In this document: in pieces, positions 31,578-42,869 of the stretch
Layout: the number at the start of each line of letters is the position of its first letter
Position numbering within the stretch: position 1 is the stretch's first letter
Assembly (NCBI RefSeq): GCF_016908525.1
Contig: NZ_JAFBEB010000017.1
Coordinates: forward strand, 1-62,891
From: Brevibacillus fulvus
GTDB taxonomy: Bacteria; Bacillota; Bacilli; Brevibacillales; Brevibacillaceae
DNA length: 62,891 nucleotides
Reading direction: 5' to 3'
The notes under the pieces: generated by a model
Seen by the model: the letters and a program-made list of their open reading frames with translations, nothing else
The model's database searches: none
What the model was told of the DNA's origin: nothing
Program-made: the position numbers and the translations under genes

Positions 31578-31832
31578 ATGTCTTATGAAAAAGTAGAGCG
31601 GGCCAAGGAGTTGGCGATCGGAATAAATCAGACGATTAAGGCTGTTGAACACGCTTCGGCTGAAGAGGTGTTTATTGCGGAAGATGCCGACAAGCGTCTG
31701 ACTCAAAAAGTCGCTCTCCTTTCAAAGGAGAAGGGTGTGCCAGTTTTCTATGTTGATTCTATGCGGCGTCTTGGAAAGGCGTGTAGAATTGATGTAGGCG
31801 CGGCTGCTGTCGCGATCAAAAAAGGTGGTTAA
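31578..31832 (+). CDS. L7Ae-family ribosomal/kink-turn RNA-binding protein (YbxF-like)
   Basis: An 84-residue protein of the L7Ae/L30e/S12e/Gadd45 family. These bind RNA kink-turns and associate with the ribosome. The signature region is GINQTIKAVEHASAEEVFIAEDAD...LGKACRIDVGAAAVAI. ATG 31578 lies 11 bases after GGAGG; ATG 31569 is in frame but only 2 bases from it. It holds the YbxF position between rpoC and rpsL. Confidence 0.9.
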   Translation: MSYEKVERAKELAIGINQTIKAVEHASAEEVFIAEDADKRLTQKVALLSKEKGVPVFYVDSMRRLGKACRIDVGAAAVAIKKGG

Positions 31833-31953
31833 AATGTTTTTGTTTGTAAGTTGCAATGGTAACTTTTCGGACAAGAACTTTCTATTTGGCCTAAAAATGA
31901 CTCACCTGGATCTGTGGTCTTGAAGAAGGGTAATAAGAAGGGAGGTAAATATA

Positions 31954-32391
31954 ATGCCTACAATGAACCAATTGGTACGCAAAGGTCGTACAGACAAAGT
32001 GGAGAAATCCAAATCTCCTGCTTTGCAAAAAGGGTACAACAGCTTTAAAAAAGCACAAACAAACCAAAGTTCTCCACAAAAACGCGGTGTATGTACTCGT
32101 GTAGGTACCATGACTCCGAAGAAGCCTAACTCCGCTCTTCGTAAATACGCACGTGTGCGTTTGACAAACGGTATCGAGGTAACTGCATACATCGGCGGTA
32201 TCGGTCACAACTTGCAAGAGCACAGCGTTGTTCTTGTTCGCGGCGGCCGTGTGAAAGACTTGCCAGGGGTTCGTTACCACATCGTTCGCGGTGCGCTTGA
32301 TACCGCTGGTGTGAACAACCGTATGCAAGGACGTTCCAAATATGGTACAAAACGTCCGAAAGCTGGTAAAGACGCAGCGAAAAAGAAATGA
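31954..32391 (+). CDS. rpsL: 30S ribosomal protein S12
   Basis: A 145-residue decoding-centre protein. [17 protein letters not shown] carries the conserved lysine at position 56 that corresponds to Lys42/43 of E. coli, so the sequence predicts streptomycin sensitivity. The [11 protein letters not shown] signature is intact. It is a few residues longer than the E. coli protein at the Lys-rich C terminus. GGGAGGT lies ahead of ATG 31954. Confidence 0.98.
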   Translation: MPTMNQLVRKGRTDKVEKSKSPALQKGYNSFKKAQTNQSSPQKRGVCTRVGTMTPKKPNSALRKYARVRLTNGIEVTAYIGGIGHNLQEHSVVLVRGGRVKDLPGVRYHIVRGALDTAGVNNRMQGRSKYGTKRPKAGKDAAKKK

Positions 32392-32440
32392 TAAAGAAAC
32401 GATAACCGTTTCTTGAATTTCAAAAGAAGGAGGGGACATT

Positions 32441-32911
32441 ATGCCACGTAAAGGTCCGGTTTCGCGTCGTGATGTATTGCCTGATCCGATTTACAACAGC
32501 AAATTGGTTACTCGTTTGATCAACCGTTTGATGTTGGATGGTAAACGCGGAGTAGCGCAAAACATTCTCTACAACGCATTCAATATTATCCAAGAACGTA
32601 CAGGTCGCAACCCGATGGAAGTGTTTGAAGAAGCACTGAAAAACATCATGCCTGTATTGGAAGTTAAAGCTCGTCGTGTCGGTGGTGCTAACTACCAAGT
32701 GCCGATCGAAGTAAAACCTGAGCGCCGCACCACTCTCGGTCTGCGCTGGTTGGTTAACTACTCTCGCACTCGCGGTGAGAAAACAATGGAACAACGCCTT
32801 GCTAACGAAATCATCGATGCAGCTAACAATACAGGTGCAGCGGTGAAAAAACGTGAGGATACTCACAAAATGGCTGAGGCGAACAAAGCGTTTGCACACT
32901 ATCGCTGGTAG
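32441..32911 (+). CDS. rpsG: 30S ribosomal protein S7
   Basis: A 156-residue nucleator of the 30S head. [23 protein letters not shown] and PVEVKPERR-type [17 protein letters not shown] are clear. In many bacteria S7 represses its own operon. 49 bases after rpsL, with AAGGAGGGG upstream. Confidence 0.98.
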   Translation: MPRKGPVSRRDVLPDPIYNSKLVTRLINRLMLDGKRGVAQNILYNAFNIIQERTGRNPMEVFEEALKNIMPVLEVKARRVGGANYQVPIEVKPERRTTLGLRWLVNYSRTRGEKTMEQRLANEIIDAANNTGAAVKKREDTHKMAEANKAFAHYRW

Positions 32912-32981
32912 AATCCAAAGCAGGTGTCCGCTCAGGATGCCTGCATATTCTCACATATGAGTATGGAAGGAGCATTTTATA

Positions 32982-35060
32982 ATGGCTCGCGAATTCTCTC
33001 TGGCGAATACGCGCAATATTGGTATCATGGCACACATTGATGCTGGTAAAACGACGACAACTGAGCGTATTCTTTTCTATACCGGTCGCGTTCACAAAAT
33101 TGGTGAGGTGCACGAAGGTGCAGCTACCATGGACTGGATGGAACAAGAACAAGAGCGCGGTATCACGATTACATCAGCTGCTACCACCGCTCAATGGAAC
33201 GGACATCGTATCAACATCATCGATACTCCTGGACACGTAGACTTCACAGTAGAAGTTGAACGTTCCTTGCGTGTACTTGATGGTGCTGTTACTGTGTTTG
33301 ACGCAAAAGGCGGCGTGGAACCACAAACCGAAACGGTTTGGCGTCAAGCTGACCGCTATGGTGTTCCGCGTATTTGCTACGTTAACAAAATGGACATCAT
33401 CGGCGCTAACTTTGACATGTGCGTAGAACAAATTCGCAACCGTCTCGGCGCTAACCCTGTACCGATTCAATACCCGATCGGTGCAGAAGATCAATTTGTC
33501 GGAATGGTTGACTTGGTTGAAATGAAAGCCATCATCTATACCGATGACCTTGGTAAAACTTCCGATGCAGTAGAAATTCCTGCTGAATTGAAAGACAAAT
33601 GTGAAGAACTTCATCTTCAACTTGTAGAAGCAGCTGCGGAACAAGATGAAGAATTGATGATGAAGTATCTTGAAGGGGAAGAGTTGACTGTCGAGGAGAT
33701 CAAACGCGCTCTGCGCAAAGGTACGATCGAAGTTAAACTCACTCCGGTACTTTGCGGTTCTTCCTACAAAAACAAAGGTGTACAACCAATGCTGGACGCA
33801 GTAGTAGACTATCTGCCTGCACCAGTTGATGTACCTGCAATCAAAGGTACTCTTCCGGATACTGAAGAAGAAGTGACTCGTGAGTCCGACGATAACGGTC
33901 CGTTCTCTGCTCTTGCTTTCAAGATCATGACCGACCCTTATGTTGGTAAACTGACCTTCTTCCGTGTGTACTCTGGTACGATCAGTTCCGGTTCTTATGT
34001 GTTGAACTCGACTAAAGGGAAACGCGAACGTATCGGACGTATCCTGCAAATGCACGCTAACCACCGTCAAGAAATCGATATGGTTTACTCCGGTGATATC
34101 GCTGCAGCAGTAGGTTTGAAAGATACGACGACCGGTGACACTCTCTGCGATGAGAAATCTCCGGTTATCCTGGAATCGATGACCTTCCCAGAACCAGTTA
34201 TCTCGGTTGCGATCGAACCGAAGTCCAAAGCTGACCAAGACAAGATGGGTATCGCCCTCTCGAAATTGGCTGAAGAAGACCCAACGTTCCGTACGCACAC
34301 TGATGAAGAAACAGGTCAAACCATTATCTCCGGTATGGGTGAGCTTCACCTGGAGATCATTGTTGACCGGATGAAACGCGAATTCAAGGTTGAAGCAAAC
34401 GTAGGTGCGCCACAAGTTGCTTATCGTGAAACATTCCGTAATGCAGCGAAAGTGGAAGGTAAATTCGTTCGTCAATCTGGTGGTCGCGGTCAATACGGTC
34501 ACGTATGGGTTGAATTCTCTCCGCTCGAACCTGGTAAAGGGTTTGAATTTGAGAATAAAATCGTCGGTGGGGTTGTCCCTCGTGAGTATGTACCAGCTGT
34601 TCAAGCCGGTATTGAAGAAGCCATGAAAAATGGTGTGCTCGCTGGATTCCCGCTGGTTGATATTAAAGCGGCGCTCGTTGACGGTAGCTACCACGATGTA
34701 GACTCCTCCGAGATGGCGTTTAAAGTAGCTGGTTCCTTGGCGCTGAAAGAAGCTGCCAAAAAATGCGGTGCGGTTCTGCTTGAACCAATCATGAAAGTAG
34801 AAGTTACTGTTCCTGAGGAATACATGGGCGATGTTATGGGTGATTTGAACTCACGCCGCGGTCGTATCGAAGGTATGGAAGCTCGTGCGAATGTACAAGT
34901 GATCCGTTCGATGGTACCGTTGTCCGAGATGTTCGGTTATTCCACCGTACTTCGTTCCCGTACCCAAGGTCGCGGTACTTACTCCATGGTGATCGACCAC
35001 TACGAAGAAGTACCAAAGTTCATCGCAGAAGAGATTATCAAAAAGTCCAAAGGCGAATAA
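32982..35060 (+). CDS. fusA: Elongation factor G
   Basis: A 692-residue translocation GTPase. The G1 motif is [14 protein letters not shown]3 is DTPGHVDFT, and G4 NKMD follows. Domain IV and C-terminal parts include [14 protein letters not shown] and [14 protein letters not shown]. Preceded by rpsG and followed by tufA after 148 bases that contain two inverted repeats. Confidence 0.98.
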   Translation: MAREFSLANTRNIGIMAHIDAGKTTTTERILFYTGRVHKIGEVHEGAATMDWMEQEQERGITITSAATTAQWNGHRINIIDTPGHVDFTVEVERSLRVLDGAVTVFDAKGGVEPQTETVWRQADRYGVPRICYVNKMDIIGANFDMCVEQIRNRLGANPVPIQYPIGAEDQFVGMVDLVEMKAIIYTDDLGKTSDAVEIPAELKDKCEELHLQLVEAAAEQDEELMMKYLEGEELTVEEIKRALRKGTIEVKLTPVLCGSSYKNKGVQPMLDAVVDYLPAPVDVPAIKGTLPDTEEEVTRESDDNGPFSALAFKIMTDPYVGKLTFFRVYSGTISSGSYVLNSTKGKRERIGRILQMHANHRQEIDMVYSGDIAAAVGLKDTTTGDTLCDEKSPVILESMTFPEPVISVAIEPKSKADQDKMGIALSKLAEEDPTFRTHTDEETGQTIISGMGELHLEIIVDRMKREFKVEANVGAPQVAYRETFRNAAKVEGKFVRQSGGRGQYGHVWVEFSPLEPGKGFEFENKIVGGVVPREYVPAVQAGIEEAMKNGVLAGFPLVDIKAALVDGSYHDVDSSEMAFKVAGSLALKEAAKKCGAVLLEPIMKVEVTVPEEYMGDVMGDLNSRRGRIEGMEARANVQVIRSMVPLSEMFGYSTVLRSRTQGRGTYSMVIDHYEEVPKFIAEEIIKKSKGE

Positions 35061-35077
35061 TGCTCGCGGCTTAAAAA

Positions 35078-35162
35078 ATCTTTTAAAAGATGTGCTTACT
35101 CTCTTTATTCTCTGGAAAGAAAGGTTTACAATAATCTTGGTTTTGCTGTAAACCTTTCTTTC
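35078..35162 (+). repeat. Two inverted repeats between fusA and tufA
   Basis: A perfect 14-base palindrome ATCTTTTAAAAGAT lies at 35078-35091. A perfect 16-bp inverted repeat follows (35115-35130 and 35147-35162, GAAAGAAAGGTTTACA and complement) with a 16-base loop. No T-run follows the second, so it is not a standard terminator. It lies 46 bases before tufA. Confidence 0.9.
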
Positions 35163-35208
35163 AAAAAATACTTAACTACCCTTAATTTGTGAGGAGGATT
35201 AAACTCTC

Positions 35209-36399
35209 ATGGCAAAAGAAAAATTTGAGCGTAATAAGCCACACGTTAACATTGGTACAATCGGTCACGTTGACCACGGTAAAACTACTTTGACTGCTGC
35301 TATTACAACTGTATTGGCACAACAAGGTAAAGCAAAAGCTATGGACTACGGCAGCATTGACGCAGCTCCAGAAGAACGTGAACGCGGTATCACCATCAAC
35401 ACCGCGCACGTTGAGTATGAAACTGACAACCGTCACTATGCACACGTTGACTGCCCTGGACACGCCGACTATGTGAAAAACATGATCACTGGTGCTGCTC
35501 AAATGGACGGAGCAATCTTGGTTGTATCCGCTGCTGACGGTCCAATGCCGCAAACTCGTGAACACATCCTGTTGTCTCGCCAAGTAGGCGTACCTTACAT
35601 CGTTGTTTTCATGAACAAATGCGACATGGTTGACGACGAAGAATTGTTGGAACTGGTTGAAATGGAAATCCGCGACCTGTTGTCTCAATATGAGTTCCCA
35701 GGCGATGATATCCCAGTAATCAAAGGTTCCGCTAAAGAAGCTCTTGACAATCCAAACGGTGAATGGGCTCAAAAAATCGTTGAATTGATGGAAGCTGTAG
35801 ACAACTACATCCCAACTCCAGAACGCGCAACTGACAAACCTTTCTTGATGCCAGTTGAGGACGTATTCACCATCACTGGTCGCGGTACTGTTGCTACCGG
35901 TCGTGTAGAGCGCGGTGTAGTTAAAGTTGGTGACCAAGTAGAAATCATTGGTTTGGCTGAAGAAACTCGTTCTACTACCGTAACAGGTGTAGAGATGTTC
36001 CGTAAATTGCTCGACCAAGCTGAAGCTGGTGACAACATCGGTGCATTGCTCCGTGGTGTTGAGCGTAAAGATATCGAACGCGGTCAAGTTTTGGCAAAAC
36101 CAGGTTCCGTTACTCCGCACACCAAATTCCGTGCTGAAGTATACGTATTGTCCAAAGAAGAAGGTGGACGTCACACTCCTTTCTTCGCTAACTACCGTCC
36201 ACAATTCTACTTCCGTACAACTGACGTAACTGGTATCATTCAATTGCCAGAAGGCGTTGAAATGGTTATGCCTGGCGACAACACTGAGTTCACTGTTGAA
36301 CTGATCGCTCCAGTAGCGATGGAACAAGGTACTCGTTTCGCTATCCGCGAAGGTGGCCGTACTGTAGGCGCTGGCGTTGTTGCTGGTATTATCGAGTAA
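35209..36399 (+). CDS. tuf: Elongation factor Tu
   Basis: A 396-residue GTPase delivering aminoacyl-t[16 protein letters not shown] is G1, [12 protein letters not shown] is G3 and NKCDM is G4. Domain II/III motifs such as [13 protein letters not shown] and [10 protein letters not shown] are intact. GAGGAGG lies before ATG 35209. The codon choice is that of a highly expressed gene. Ended by a strong bidirectional terminator. Confidence 0.98.
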   Translation: MAKEKFERNKPHVNIGTIGHVDHGKTTLTAAITTVLAQQGKAKAMDYGSIDAAPEERERGITINTAHVEYETDNRHYAHVDCPGHADYVKNMITGAAQMDGAILVVSAADGPMPQTREHILLSRQVGVPYIVVFMNKCDMVDDEELLELVEMEIRDLLSQYEFPGDDIPVIKGSAKEALDNPNGEWAQKIVELMEAVDNYIPTPERATDKPFLMPVEDVFTITGRGTVATGRVERGVVKVGDQVEIIGLAEETRSTTVTGVEMFRKLLDQAEAGDNIGALLRGVERKDIERGQVLAKPGSVTPHTKFRAEVYVLSKEEGGRHTPFFANYRPQFYFRTTDVTGIIQLPEGVEMVMPGDNTEFTVELIAPVAMEQGTRFAIREGGRTVGAGVVAGIIE

Positions 36400-36410
36400 G
36401 ATATGCGTTA

Positions 36411-36443
36411 AAAAAACCGATAGCGCTGCTATCGGTTTTTTTT
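36411..36443. terminator. Bidirectional terminator between tuf and the truncated haemoglobin gene
   Basis: A perfect 10-bp stem (AACCGATAGC / GCTATCGGTT) with a 3-base loop, A-run before and T8 after. It serves both converging genes. Confidence 0.95.
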
Positions 36444-36458
36444 ATTGGTTAAAGAAAG

Positions 36459-36851
36459 CTATTCGCTTGCATCGTCCCATTGGTTGACCATATGATGGGC
36501 GGTCAAAGTTAAACGGGAAAAGATTTCATTGCGAAGCTCACCTTCCAAGCCGATTTTGTCCATTGCTTGGTTCATGCATGATAACCAGGCTTCAGCTCGT
36601 TTCGGGGTAATCGGGAAAGGCATGTGCCTTGCGCGCAACATGGGGTGCCCGAAACGTTCGCTATATAAGGGAGGGCCGCCGAGAAATTGCGTAAGGAACA
36701 TGTATTGCTTGTTTTTTGTTTCCGTGAGATCCTCAGGGAATATCGGTGCCAAATCAGGGTGGCGTTGGACCAAGGCATAAAATGTATGGACAAGACGCGA
36801 AATCGTTTCGGCGCCGCCGATTTGTTCATACGCAGTCGTTTCGTTTGCCAT
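36459..36851 (-). CDS. Truncated haemoglobin (group II, HbO/YjbI-like)
   Basis: A 130-residue globin of the 2/2 fold. YEQIGGAETISRLVHTFYALV and the heme-pocket segment QYMFLTQFLGGPPLYSERFGHPMLRARHMPFPI are hallmarks, with the proximal histidine probably in FGHPMLR-to-RARHM. The W in EAWLSCM fits the conserved group II tryptophan. Related Bacillus proteins bind oxygen and may detoxify peroxide or NO. It lies on the reverse strand between tuf and rpsJ, inside an otherwise one-directional translation cluster. ATG 36851 has AAAGGAG upstream on its own strand. Confidence 0.88.
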   Translation of the reverse strand: MANETTAYEQIGGAETISRLVHTFYALVQRHPDLAPIFPEDLTETKNKQYMFLTQFLGGPPLYSERFGHPMLRARHMPFPITPKRAEAWLSCMNQAMDKIGLEGELRNEIFSRLTLTAHHMVNQWDDASE

Positions 36852-37114
36852 AAGCAGACTCCTTTCGTTCCGTCTCTTTCTACTTTATCAAAAAGTGACG
36901 GCGCGGTATAGAAAACATCACTTGACGGAATACAGAGGGATCTATCCGGCTTCCTTTTCTGCATCAGGCGATCCGTGCCAAGAAGCCGGGAAGAAGGGAC
37001 AATCCAAAAGGCCGCCGATTATTAATAGAAGAGTTGTGTTGTTGCGGTGCGGTAAAGCGTTGATAGAACGCCATTTTGGCAATACTTGCTTTTATAATTT
37101 ATTTTAAAAAAAAC
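36852..37114. other. Intergenic region before rpsJ, no gene found
   Basis: Part of a 427-base gap. It must hold the promoter of the reverse-strand globin gene (a GATAAAGT-like -10 near 36885 on that strand). It also has an 8-bp inverted repeat CCGGCTTC / GAAGCCGG (36946-36953 / 36982-36989) with a 28-base loop, and an AT-rich stretch with TATAAT at 37093-37098 lacking a matching -35. The ORFs over it show no codon signature. Confidence 0.5.
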
Positions 37115-37143
37115 TTGCGTTGCCTATATGATTTTAGTACAAT
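37115..37143 (+). promoter_or_regulatory. Promoter of the S10-spc-alpha cluster
   Basis: TTGCGT (37115-37120) and TACAAT (37138-37143) with a 17-base spacer give a leader of about 130 bases before rpsJ. Confidence 0.65.
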
Positions 37144-37188
37144 AGTGAATGTTGGTCATGGACTTGCGATGATGTGGGAGGTTGCTGA

Positions 37189-37587
<399 letters not shown>

Positions 37588-37703
37588 TCAGAAGCAGCGA
37601 CACACACGCTGGCGTTGTCTTGCAAAACCCACGAATAATGCGCCCCTGCGCATCGGCAGGGACTTGATACAACAGATTGATTTGTTCACAGGAGGTGGCA
37701 CTA

Positions 37704-38333
37704 ATGACCAAAGGAATCTTAGGTAAAAAACTGGGCATGACTCAGGTTTTCGGGCCGAATGGCACTGCAGTTCCGGTAACTGTTATCGAAGCTGGTCCTT
37801 GCGTTGTACTTCAAAAGAAAGACGAAGCCAACGATGGATACGAAGCTATCCAAATCGGTTTTGACGATAAAAAAGAGCATCGCGCAAACAAACCGGAAAA
37901 AGGTCATGCAGCGAAAGCTAACACTGCACCTAAGCGCTTCGTTCGCGAAATTCGCGGAGTTAACCTCGGAGAGTTTGAGGTTGGTCAAGAATTGAAAGCT
38001 GATATTTTTGCCGCAGGAGATGTTGTTGACGTTTCTGGCGTAACCAAAGGTAAAGGTTATGCTGGTGCAATCAAACGCCACAATCAATCCCGCGGACCAA
38101 TGGCACACGGTTCCCGTTACCATCGCGGACCAGGTTCGCTCGGTTCGATCGCAGCTAACCGCGTGTTCAAAGGTCAAACTTTGCCAGGTCAATTGGGTAC
38201 TGACAATGTAACCATTCAAAACCTGGAAGTAGTAAGAGTGGATGCAGATCGCAACCTGATCTTGGTTAAAGGATCTATTCCTGGACCAAAAAATAGCTAC
38301 GTGGTCGTTTCTACGGCTGTCAAGAACAAGTAA
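37704..38333 (+). CDS. rplC: 50S ribosomal protein L3
   Basis: A 209-residue early-assembly protein near the peptidyl-transferase centre. [14 protein letters not shown] begins the protein, and [23 protein letters not shown] with the [13 protein letters not shown] loop is typical. ATG 37704 follows GGAGGTGG. 116 bases after rpsJ, 17 before rplD. Confidence 0.97.
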   Translation: MTKGILGKKLGMTQVFGPNGTAVPVTVIEAGPCVVLQKKDEANDGYEAIQIGFDDKKEHRANKPEKGHAAKANTAPKRFVREIRGVNLGEFEVGQELKADIFAAGDVVDVSGVTKGKGYAGAIKRHNQSRGPMAHGSRYHRGPGSLGSIAANRVFKGQTLPGQLGTDNVTIQNLEVVRVDADRNLILVKGSIPGPKNSYVVVSTAVKNK

Positions 38334-38350
38334 AGAAAGGAGGATCTGAC

Positions 38351-38974
38351 ATGCCAAAAGTAGCTCTTTACAATCAAAGCGGTTCTCAAGTAGGCGAAAT
38401 TGAATTGGCTGACAGCATTTTTGGGATCGAGCCAAACAATAACGTCTTGTACGATGCGATTGTGATGCAACAAGCTTCGCAACGCCAAGGTACTCACGAT
38501 GTGAAAAACCGTTCCGAAGTTCGCGGCGGCGGCCGTAAGCCATGGCGTCAAAAAGGTACTGGTCGCGCTCGTCAAGGTTCCATTCGTGCTCCACAATGGA
38601 AAGGCGGCGGTGTCGTATTCGGACCAACACCTCGCAAATACGGTTACAAACTGAACCGTAAAGTTCGCCGTTTGGCATTGAAATCCGCGCTTTCCAGCAA
38701 AGTGCAAAATAATGAATTGCTTGTTTTGGATGCATTGAACATCGCTGCACCTAAAACAAAAGATATGGTTGCTGTTTTGAACAACCTGAAAGCAGAACGC
38801 AAAGTGTTGATCGTAACCTCTGAGTTTGATCAAAACGTAGCGCTCTCTTCCCGCAACATTCCAGGAGCTAAGTTTGTAGATGCTGCAGGCATTAACGTTC
38901 TGGATCTCGTTGCTCATGATAAAGTAATCGTAACTAAAGATGCGGTTGCTAAAGTAGAGGAGGTGCTCGCCTAA
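38351..38974 (+). CDS. rplD: 50S ribosomal protein L4
   Basis: A 207-residue tunnel protein. The extended loop with [29 protein letters not shown] is intact, without the changes linked to macrolide resistance. In some bacteria L4 represses the S10 operon. Its stop overlaps the rplW start by one base. Confidence 0.97.
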   Translation: MPKVALYNQSGSQVGEIELADSIFGIEPNNNVLYDAIVMQQASQRQGTHDVKNRSEVRGGGRKPWRQKGTGRARQGSIRAPQWKGGGVVFGPTPRKYGYKLNRKVRRLALKSALSSKVQNNELLVLDALNIAAPKTKDMVAVLNNLKAERKVLIVTSEFDQNVALSSRNIPGAKFVDAAGINVLDLVAHDKVIVTKDAVAKVEEVLA

Positions 38975-39264
38975 TGAAGAGCCTGCATGATGTAATCAAG
39001 CGCCCTATCATTACGGAGCGCACCACTGACATGATGGCTGAGAAGAAGTACGTTTTTGAAGTGCCTCTCAAAGCTAACAAAACCGAAATCAAGCAAGCGG
39101 TAGAAAAAGTATTTGGTGTAAAGGTTGAAGCTGTTAACACGACTCGTGTACCAGCAAAACCAAAACGTTACGGCAAATATTCCGGATACACTTCCGAGTG
39201 GAAAAAAGCGATCGTAAAGCTGACAGCTGACAGTAAAGATCTCGAATTCTACGAAGGTGTGTAA
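38974..39264 (+). CDS. rplW: 50S ribosomal protein L23
   Basis: A 96-residue protein at the tunnel exit that contacts trigger factor and [49 protein letters not shown] is the family core. Translationally coupled to rplD (TAATG). Confidence 0.97.
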   Translation: MKSLHDVIKRPIITERTTDMMAEKKYVFEVPLKANKTEIKQAVEKVFGVKVEAVNTTRVPAKPKRYGKYSGYTSEWKKAIVKLTADSKDLEFYEGV

Positions 39265-39296
39265 GCACGACGACTACCGAAAAGGAGGGAATTTGA

Positions 39297-40127
39297 ATGG
39301 GAATCAAAAAGTTTAAACCGACTTCTCCTGGTCGTCGCCAAATGACGGTTTCCACATTCGAGGAGATTACCACTTCTACTCCCGAAAAATCCCTGTTGGC
39401 GCCTTTGAATAAAAAAGCAGGCCGCAATAACCAAGGGAAAATTACCGTTCGTCATCAAGGTGGCGGTCATAAACGCAAATATCGCATTATTGACTTCAAA
39501 CGCAACAAAGATGGTATCGTAGGTAAAGTAGCTACGATCGAGTACGATCCAAACCGTTCTGCAAACATTGCTTTGATCAACTACGCAGATGGTGAAAAAC
39601 GCTACATTCTTGCTCCTTTGGGCTTGAAAGTGGGCGACGAGATCGTTTCCGGTGCAGATGCCGATATCAAAACCGGTAATGCATTGCCGCTGGAAAAAAT
39701 TCCGGTTGGTACAACCATTCACAACATCGAGTTGAAACCTGGCAAAGGCGGACAATTGGTTCGTGCAGCCGGTGCTTCCGCTCAATTGCTCGGTCGTGAT
39801 GGTGACTTCGTAATCGTTCGTTTGTCTTCTGGCGAAACTCGCCGCATTCATAACGAGTGCCGCGCGACTGTTGGCCAAGTAGGTAACCTCGATCACGAAT
39901 TGATCAACATCGGTAAAGCTGGTCGCTCTCGTTGGTTGGGAGTTCGTCCAACTGTTCGCGGTAGCGTAATGAACCCGAATGATCACCCACACGGTGGTGG
40001 TGAAGGTCGCGCACCTATCGGACGTAAAGCGCCTGTTACTCCTTGGGGTAAACCTGCTTTGGGTCTCAAAACCCGCAAGAAAAAGAACAAATCCGATCAA
40101 TACATCATCCGCCGCCGCAAAAAATAA
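39297..40127 (+). CDS. rplB: 50S ribosomal protein L2
   Basis: A 276-residue core protein of the 50S subunit needed for peptidyl transfer. It shows [14 protein letters not shown], the [14 protein letters not shown] segment and the conserved histidine-rich loop [23 protein letters not shown] lies before ATG 39297. Confidence 0.98.
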   Translation: MGIKKFKPTSPGRRQMTVSTFEEITTSTPEKSLLAPLNKKAGRNNQGKITVRHQGGGHKRKYRIIDFKRNKDGIVGKVATIEYDPNRSANIALINYADGEKRYILAPLGLKVGDEIVSGADADIKTGNALPLEKIPVGTTIHNIELKPGKGGQLVRAAGASAQLLGRDGDFVIVRLSSGETRRIHNECRATVGQVGNLDHELINIGKAGRSRWLGVRPTVRGSVMNPNDHPHGGGEGRAPIGRKAPVTPWGKPALGLKTRKKKNKSDQYIIRRRKK

Positions 40128-40176
40128 GGCTGGATGAAACAATAACCGAACGCCTTTGGCGAAGGGAGGTTCACAT

Positions 40177-40458
40177 ATGGGACGTAGTTTGAAGAAAGGT
40201 CCTTTCGTGGATGACCACTTGATGAAGAAAGTTGACGAATTGAACGAGAAGAACGAAAAACGCGTTGTAAAAACGTGGTCTCGTCGCTCAACAATCTTCC
40301 CTGAGTTCGTTGGACATACGTTTGCGGTTTATGATGGTCGCAAGCATGTGCCGGTTTACGTGACGGAAGACATGGTGGGTCACAAATTGGGTGAATTCGC
40401 ACCAACTCGTACCTTCAAGGGTCACGTCGATAACGACAAAAAATCCAAGAAGCGCTAA
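40177..40458 (+). CDS. rpsS: 30S ribosomal protein S19
   Basis: A 93-residue head protein. [17 protein letters not shown] and [31 protein letters not shown] are diagnostic. ATG 40177 follows GGGAGGT; the upstream in-frame start at 40156 has no site. Confidence 0.97.
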   Translation: MGRSLKKGPFVDDHLMKKVDELNEKNEKRVVKTWSRRSTIFPEFVGHTFAVYDGRKHVPVYVTEDMVGHKLGEFAPTRTFKGHVDNDKKSKKR

Positions 40459-40488
40459 TTTTTCTCTTCACAGAGAGGAGGTACAAAG

Positions 40489-40821
40489 ATGGAAGCAAAA
40501 GCAGTTGCTCGCTATATTCGCATTGCACCTCGCAAAGTTCGCTTGGTAGTGGACTTGATCAGAGGCAAGCAAGTCGGTGAAGCATTGGCGATTCTCAAAC
40601 ACACTCCGAAAGCTGCTTCTCCAGTAGTTGAGAAAGTATTGAAATCGGCAATCGCTAACGCAGAACACAATTACGAACTGGATCCAAACAACCTCGTAGT
40701 CGGCAAAGTTTTCGTTGACCAAGGTCCAACCTTGAAACGATTCCGTCCGCGTGCAATGGGTCGCGCTAGCCGCATCCATAAACGCACTAGCCATATTACG
40801 GTGGTACTAAACGAGAAATAA
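40489..40821 (+). CDS. rplV: 50S ribosomal protein L22
   Basis: A 110-residue tunnel protein. [25 protein letters not shown] and the beta-hairpin [18 protein letters not shown] (the macrolide-adjacent loop) are intact. GAGGAGG precedes ATG 40489. Confidence 0.97.
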   Translation: MEAKAVARYIRIAPRKVRLVVDLIRGKQVGEALAILKHTPKAASPVVEKVLKSAIANAEHNYELDPNNLVVGKVFVDQGPTLKRFRPRAMGRASRIHKRTSHITVVLNEK

Positions 40822-40834
40822 GGAGGGATTACGT

Positions 40835-41497
40835 GTGGGTCAAAAGGTAAGCCCGGTAGGTCTTCGTATTGGCGTTATCCGTGACTGGGAGTCAAAATGG
40901 TACGCCGACAAAGATTTCGCTTCTTTGTTGCATGAAGACCTTCGTATTCGCAAGTATGTAAAAGGGCGTCTGAAAGATGCTGCTGTTTCTACGATTGAAA
41001 TCGAGCGCGCTGCCAATCGCGTAAACGTGACGATCTACACCGCTAAACCTGGAATGGTTATCGGGAAAGGCGGCCAAGAAGTAGAAGTACTTCGTAAAAC
41101 GCTGTCCGAAATGACAGGCAAACGCGTTCACATCAACATCAATGAAGTGAAAAAACCTGATTTGGATGCTACTTTGGTAGCTGAAAACATCGCACGTCAA
41201 TTGGAAAACCGTATTTCTTTCCGTCGTGCACAAAAACAAACCATTGCTCGTACCATGCGTGCTGGCGCTAAAGGGATCAAAACTTTGGTAAGCGGTCGTC
41301 TTGGTGGTGCTGATATCGCTCGTTCGGAAGGTTACAGTGAAGGAACTGTACCGCTGCACACACTTCGCGCAGATATCGATTATGGTACTGCAGAAGCTCA
41401 TACCACTTATGGTCGGATCGGTGTGAAAGTATGGATCTATCGTGGTGAAGTGCTTCCTACAAAGAAGAACGTAGCAGTTGAGGAAGGAGGCAAGTAA
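40835..41497 (+). CDS. rpsC: 30S ribosomal protein S3
   Basis: A 220-residue mRNA-entry protein with a KH domain ([16 protein letters not shown]). It starts [26 protein letters not shown] 40835 is 13 bases after rplV with AAGGAGGG upstream. The C-terminal [16 protein letters not shown] is typical. Confidence 0.97.
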   Translation: MGQKVSPVGLRIGVIRDWESKWYADKDFASLLHEDLRIRKYVKGRLKDAAVSTIEIERAANRVNVTIYTAKPGMVIGKGGQEVEVLRKTLSEMTGKRVHININEVKKPDLDATLVAENIARQLENRISFRRAQKQTIARTMRAGAKGIKTLVSGRLGGADIARSEGYSEGTVPLHTLRADIDYGTAEAHTTYGRIGVKVWIYRGEVLPTKKNVAVEEGGK

Positions 41498-41499
41498 AC

Positions 41500-41934
41500 A
41501 TGTTAACGCCTAAACGCGTAAAACACCGTAAACAACACCGCGGTCGGATGACTGGTAATGCAAAAGGCGGTACTACCGTTGCATTTGGTGAATACGGTTT
41601 ACAAGCACTCGAACCGGCTTGGGTAACCAACCGTCAAATTGAAGCTGCCCGTATTGCGATGACTCGTTACATCCGTCGTGGCGGTAAAGTATGGATCAAA
41701 ATTTTCCCTGACAAACCGGTAACACAAAAACCGTTGGAAGTACGGATGGGTTCCGGTAAAGGTTCTCCTGAACATTGGGTTGCAGTTGTGAAACCTGGCA
41801 AGATTATGTTTGAACTTGCTGGTGTTCCTGAAGAGATCGCGCGTGAGGCTATGCGTCTCGCGATGCACAAACTGCCTGTAAAATGCAAGTTTGTGAAGCG
41901 CGAAGAAGTGGGTGGTGACGCAAATGAAGGCTAA
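41500..41934 (+). CDS. rplP: 50S ribosomal protein L16
   Basis: A 144-residue protein near the A-site. [23 protein letters not shown] and [23 protein letters not shown] are signatures. Two bases after rpsC; its 3' end overlaps rpmC by 11 bases. Confidence 0.97.
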   Translation: MLTPKRVKHRKQHRGRMTGNAKGGTTVAFGEYGLQALEPAWVTNRQIEAARIAMTRYIRRGGKVWIKIFPDKPVTQKPLEVRMGSGKGSPEHWVAVVKPGKIMFELAGVPEEIAREAMRLAMHKLPVKCKFVKREEVGGDANEG

Positions 41935-42121
41935 TGAATATCGCAATTTAACCACTGCCGAGATCGAACAAAACATCTCCTCTTTGAAAGAAGAGTTGTT
42001 CAACCTTCGTTTCCAGTTGGCAACAGGTCAGCTTGAAAACACAGCTCGTATCAAGCAAGTGCGCAGAGACATCGCGCGTGCGAAAACAGTCCTGCGTCAA
42101 AGAGAATTAGGGATCGGCTAA
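41924..42121 (+). CDS. rpmC: 50S ribosomal protein L29
   Basis: A 65-residue coiled-coil protein at the tunnel exit. [41 protein letters not shown] is the family pattern. ATG 41924 lies inside the end of rplP, suggesting coupled translation; a GGTGG in rplP serves as its site. Confidence 0.96.
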   Translation: MKANEYRNLTTAEIEQNISSLKEELFNLRFQLATGQLENTARIKQVRRDIARAKTVLRQRELGIG

Positions 42122-42143
42122 TTAAAGGAAGGAGGTTCGAACG

Positions 42144-42410
42144 ATGACCGCAGACCGCAATATGCGTAGAACCATGGTAGGTCGCGTCGTTTCCGACAAA
42201 ATGGATAAAACTGTAGTGGTTCTTGTTGAAACCTACAAAAAACATCCATTGTACGGCAAACGCGTGAAGTACTCCAAAAAGTACAAGGCTCATGACGAAA
42301 ACAACACTGCAAAAATCGGCGATATCGTAGAGATCATGGAAACCCGTCCGCTTTCCAAAGATAAACGTTTCCGTCTTGTGCGTATTGTTGAAGAAGCAGT
42401 TATTGTATAA
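42144..42410 (+). CDS. rpsQ: 30S ribosomal protein S17
   Basis: An 88-residue OB-fold protein. [44 protein letters not shown] is diagnostic, and [21 protein letters not shown] closes it. AAGGAGG precedes ATG 42144. Confidence 0.97.
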   Translation: MTADRNMRRTMVGRVVSDKMDKTVVVLVETYKKHPLYGKRVKYSKKYKAHDENNTAKIGDIVEIMETRPLSKDKRFRLVRIVEEAVIV

Positions 42411-42451
42411 GGAAGATTTCGGTCAACCATAACCGAAAGGAGGAACAGTAA

Positions 42452-42820
42452 ATGATCCAAACTCAGACGAGATTGGCCGTTGCTGACAACTCTGGTGCGA
42501 AAGAATTGATGTGCATCAAGGTGCTGGGTGGTTCCGGTCGCAAAACCGCGAACATCGGGGATGTCATTGTATGCTCCGTAAAAAGCGCTACACCCGGCGG
42601 CGTTGTCAAGAAAGGTCAAGTTGTAAAAGCAGTTGTAGTGCGTAGTGTTCGTGGCGTTCGTCGCAACGATGGATCTTACATCCGTTTCGATGAAAACGCA
42701 GCGGTTATTATCAGAGATGATAAATCCCCACGTGGTACTCGTATCTTTGGACCGGTAGCTCGTGAGCTTCGTGATAAAGATTTTATGAAAATCATCTCTC
42801 TGGCTCCTGAGGTTCTCTAA
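42452..42820 (+). CDS. rplN: 50S ribosomal protein L14
   Basis: A 122-residue subunit-interface protein. [28 protein letters not shown] and [25 protein letters not shown] are typical. AAAGGAGG precedes ATG 42452. Confidence 0.97.
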   Translation: MIQTQTRLAVADNSGAKELMCIKVLGGSGRKTANIGDVIVCSVKSATPGGVVKKGQVVKAVVVRSVRGVRRNDGSYIRFDENAAVIIRDDKSPRGTRIFGPVARELRDKDFMKIISLAPEVL

Positions 42821-42869
42821 TTTGAACGTTTAAATTCTGCAGTTTGTTCGATAGGAGGTGCACCAAGCG

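Noticed and set aside
32110-32145. Streptomycin-resistance change in rpsL
   Set aside because: The KKPNSALRK motif is intact.
33174-36327. Long reverse-strand ORFs of 506 and 381 codons opposite fusA and tuf
   Set aside because: They mirror the third-position bias of highly expressed genes, have Phe/His/Arg-rich unnatural composition and no ribosome sites.
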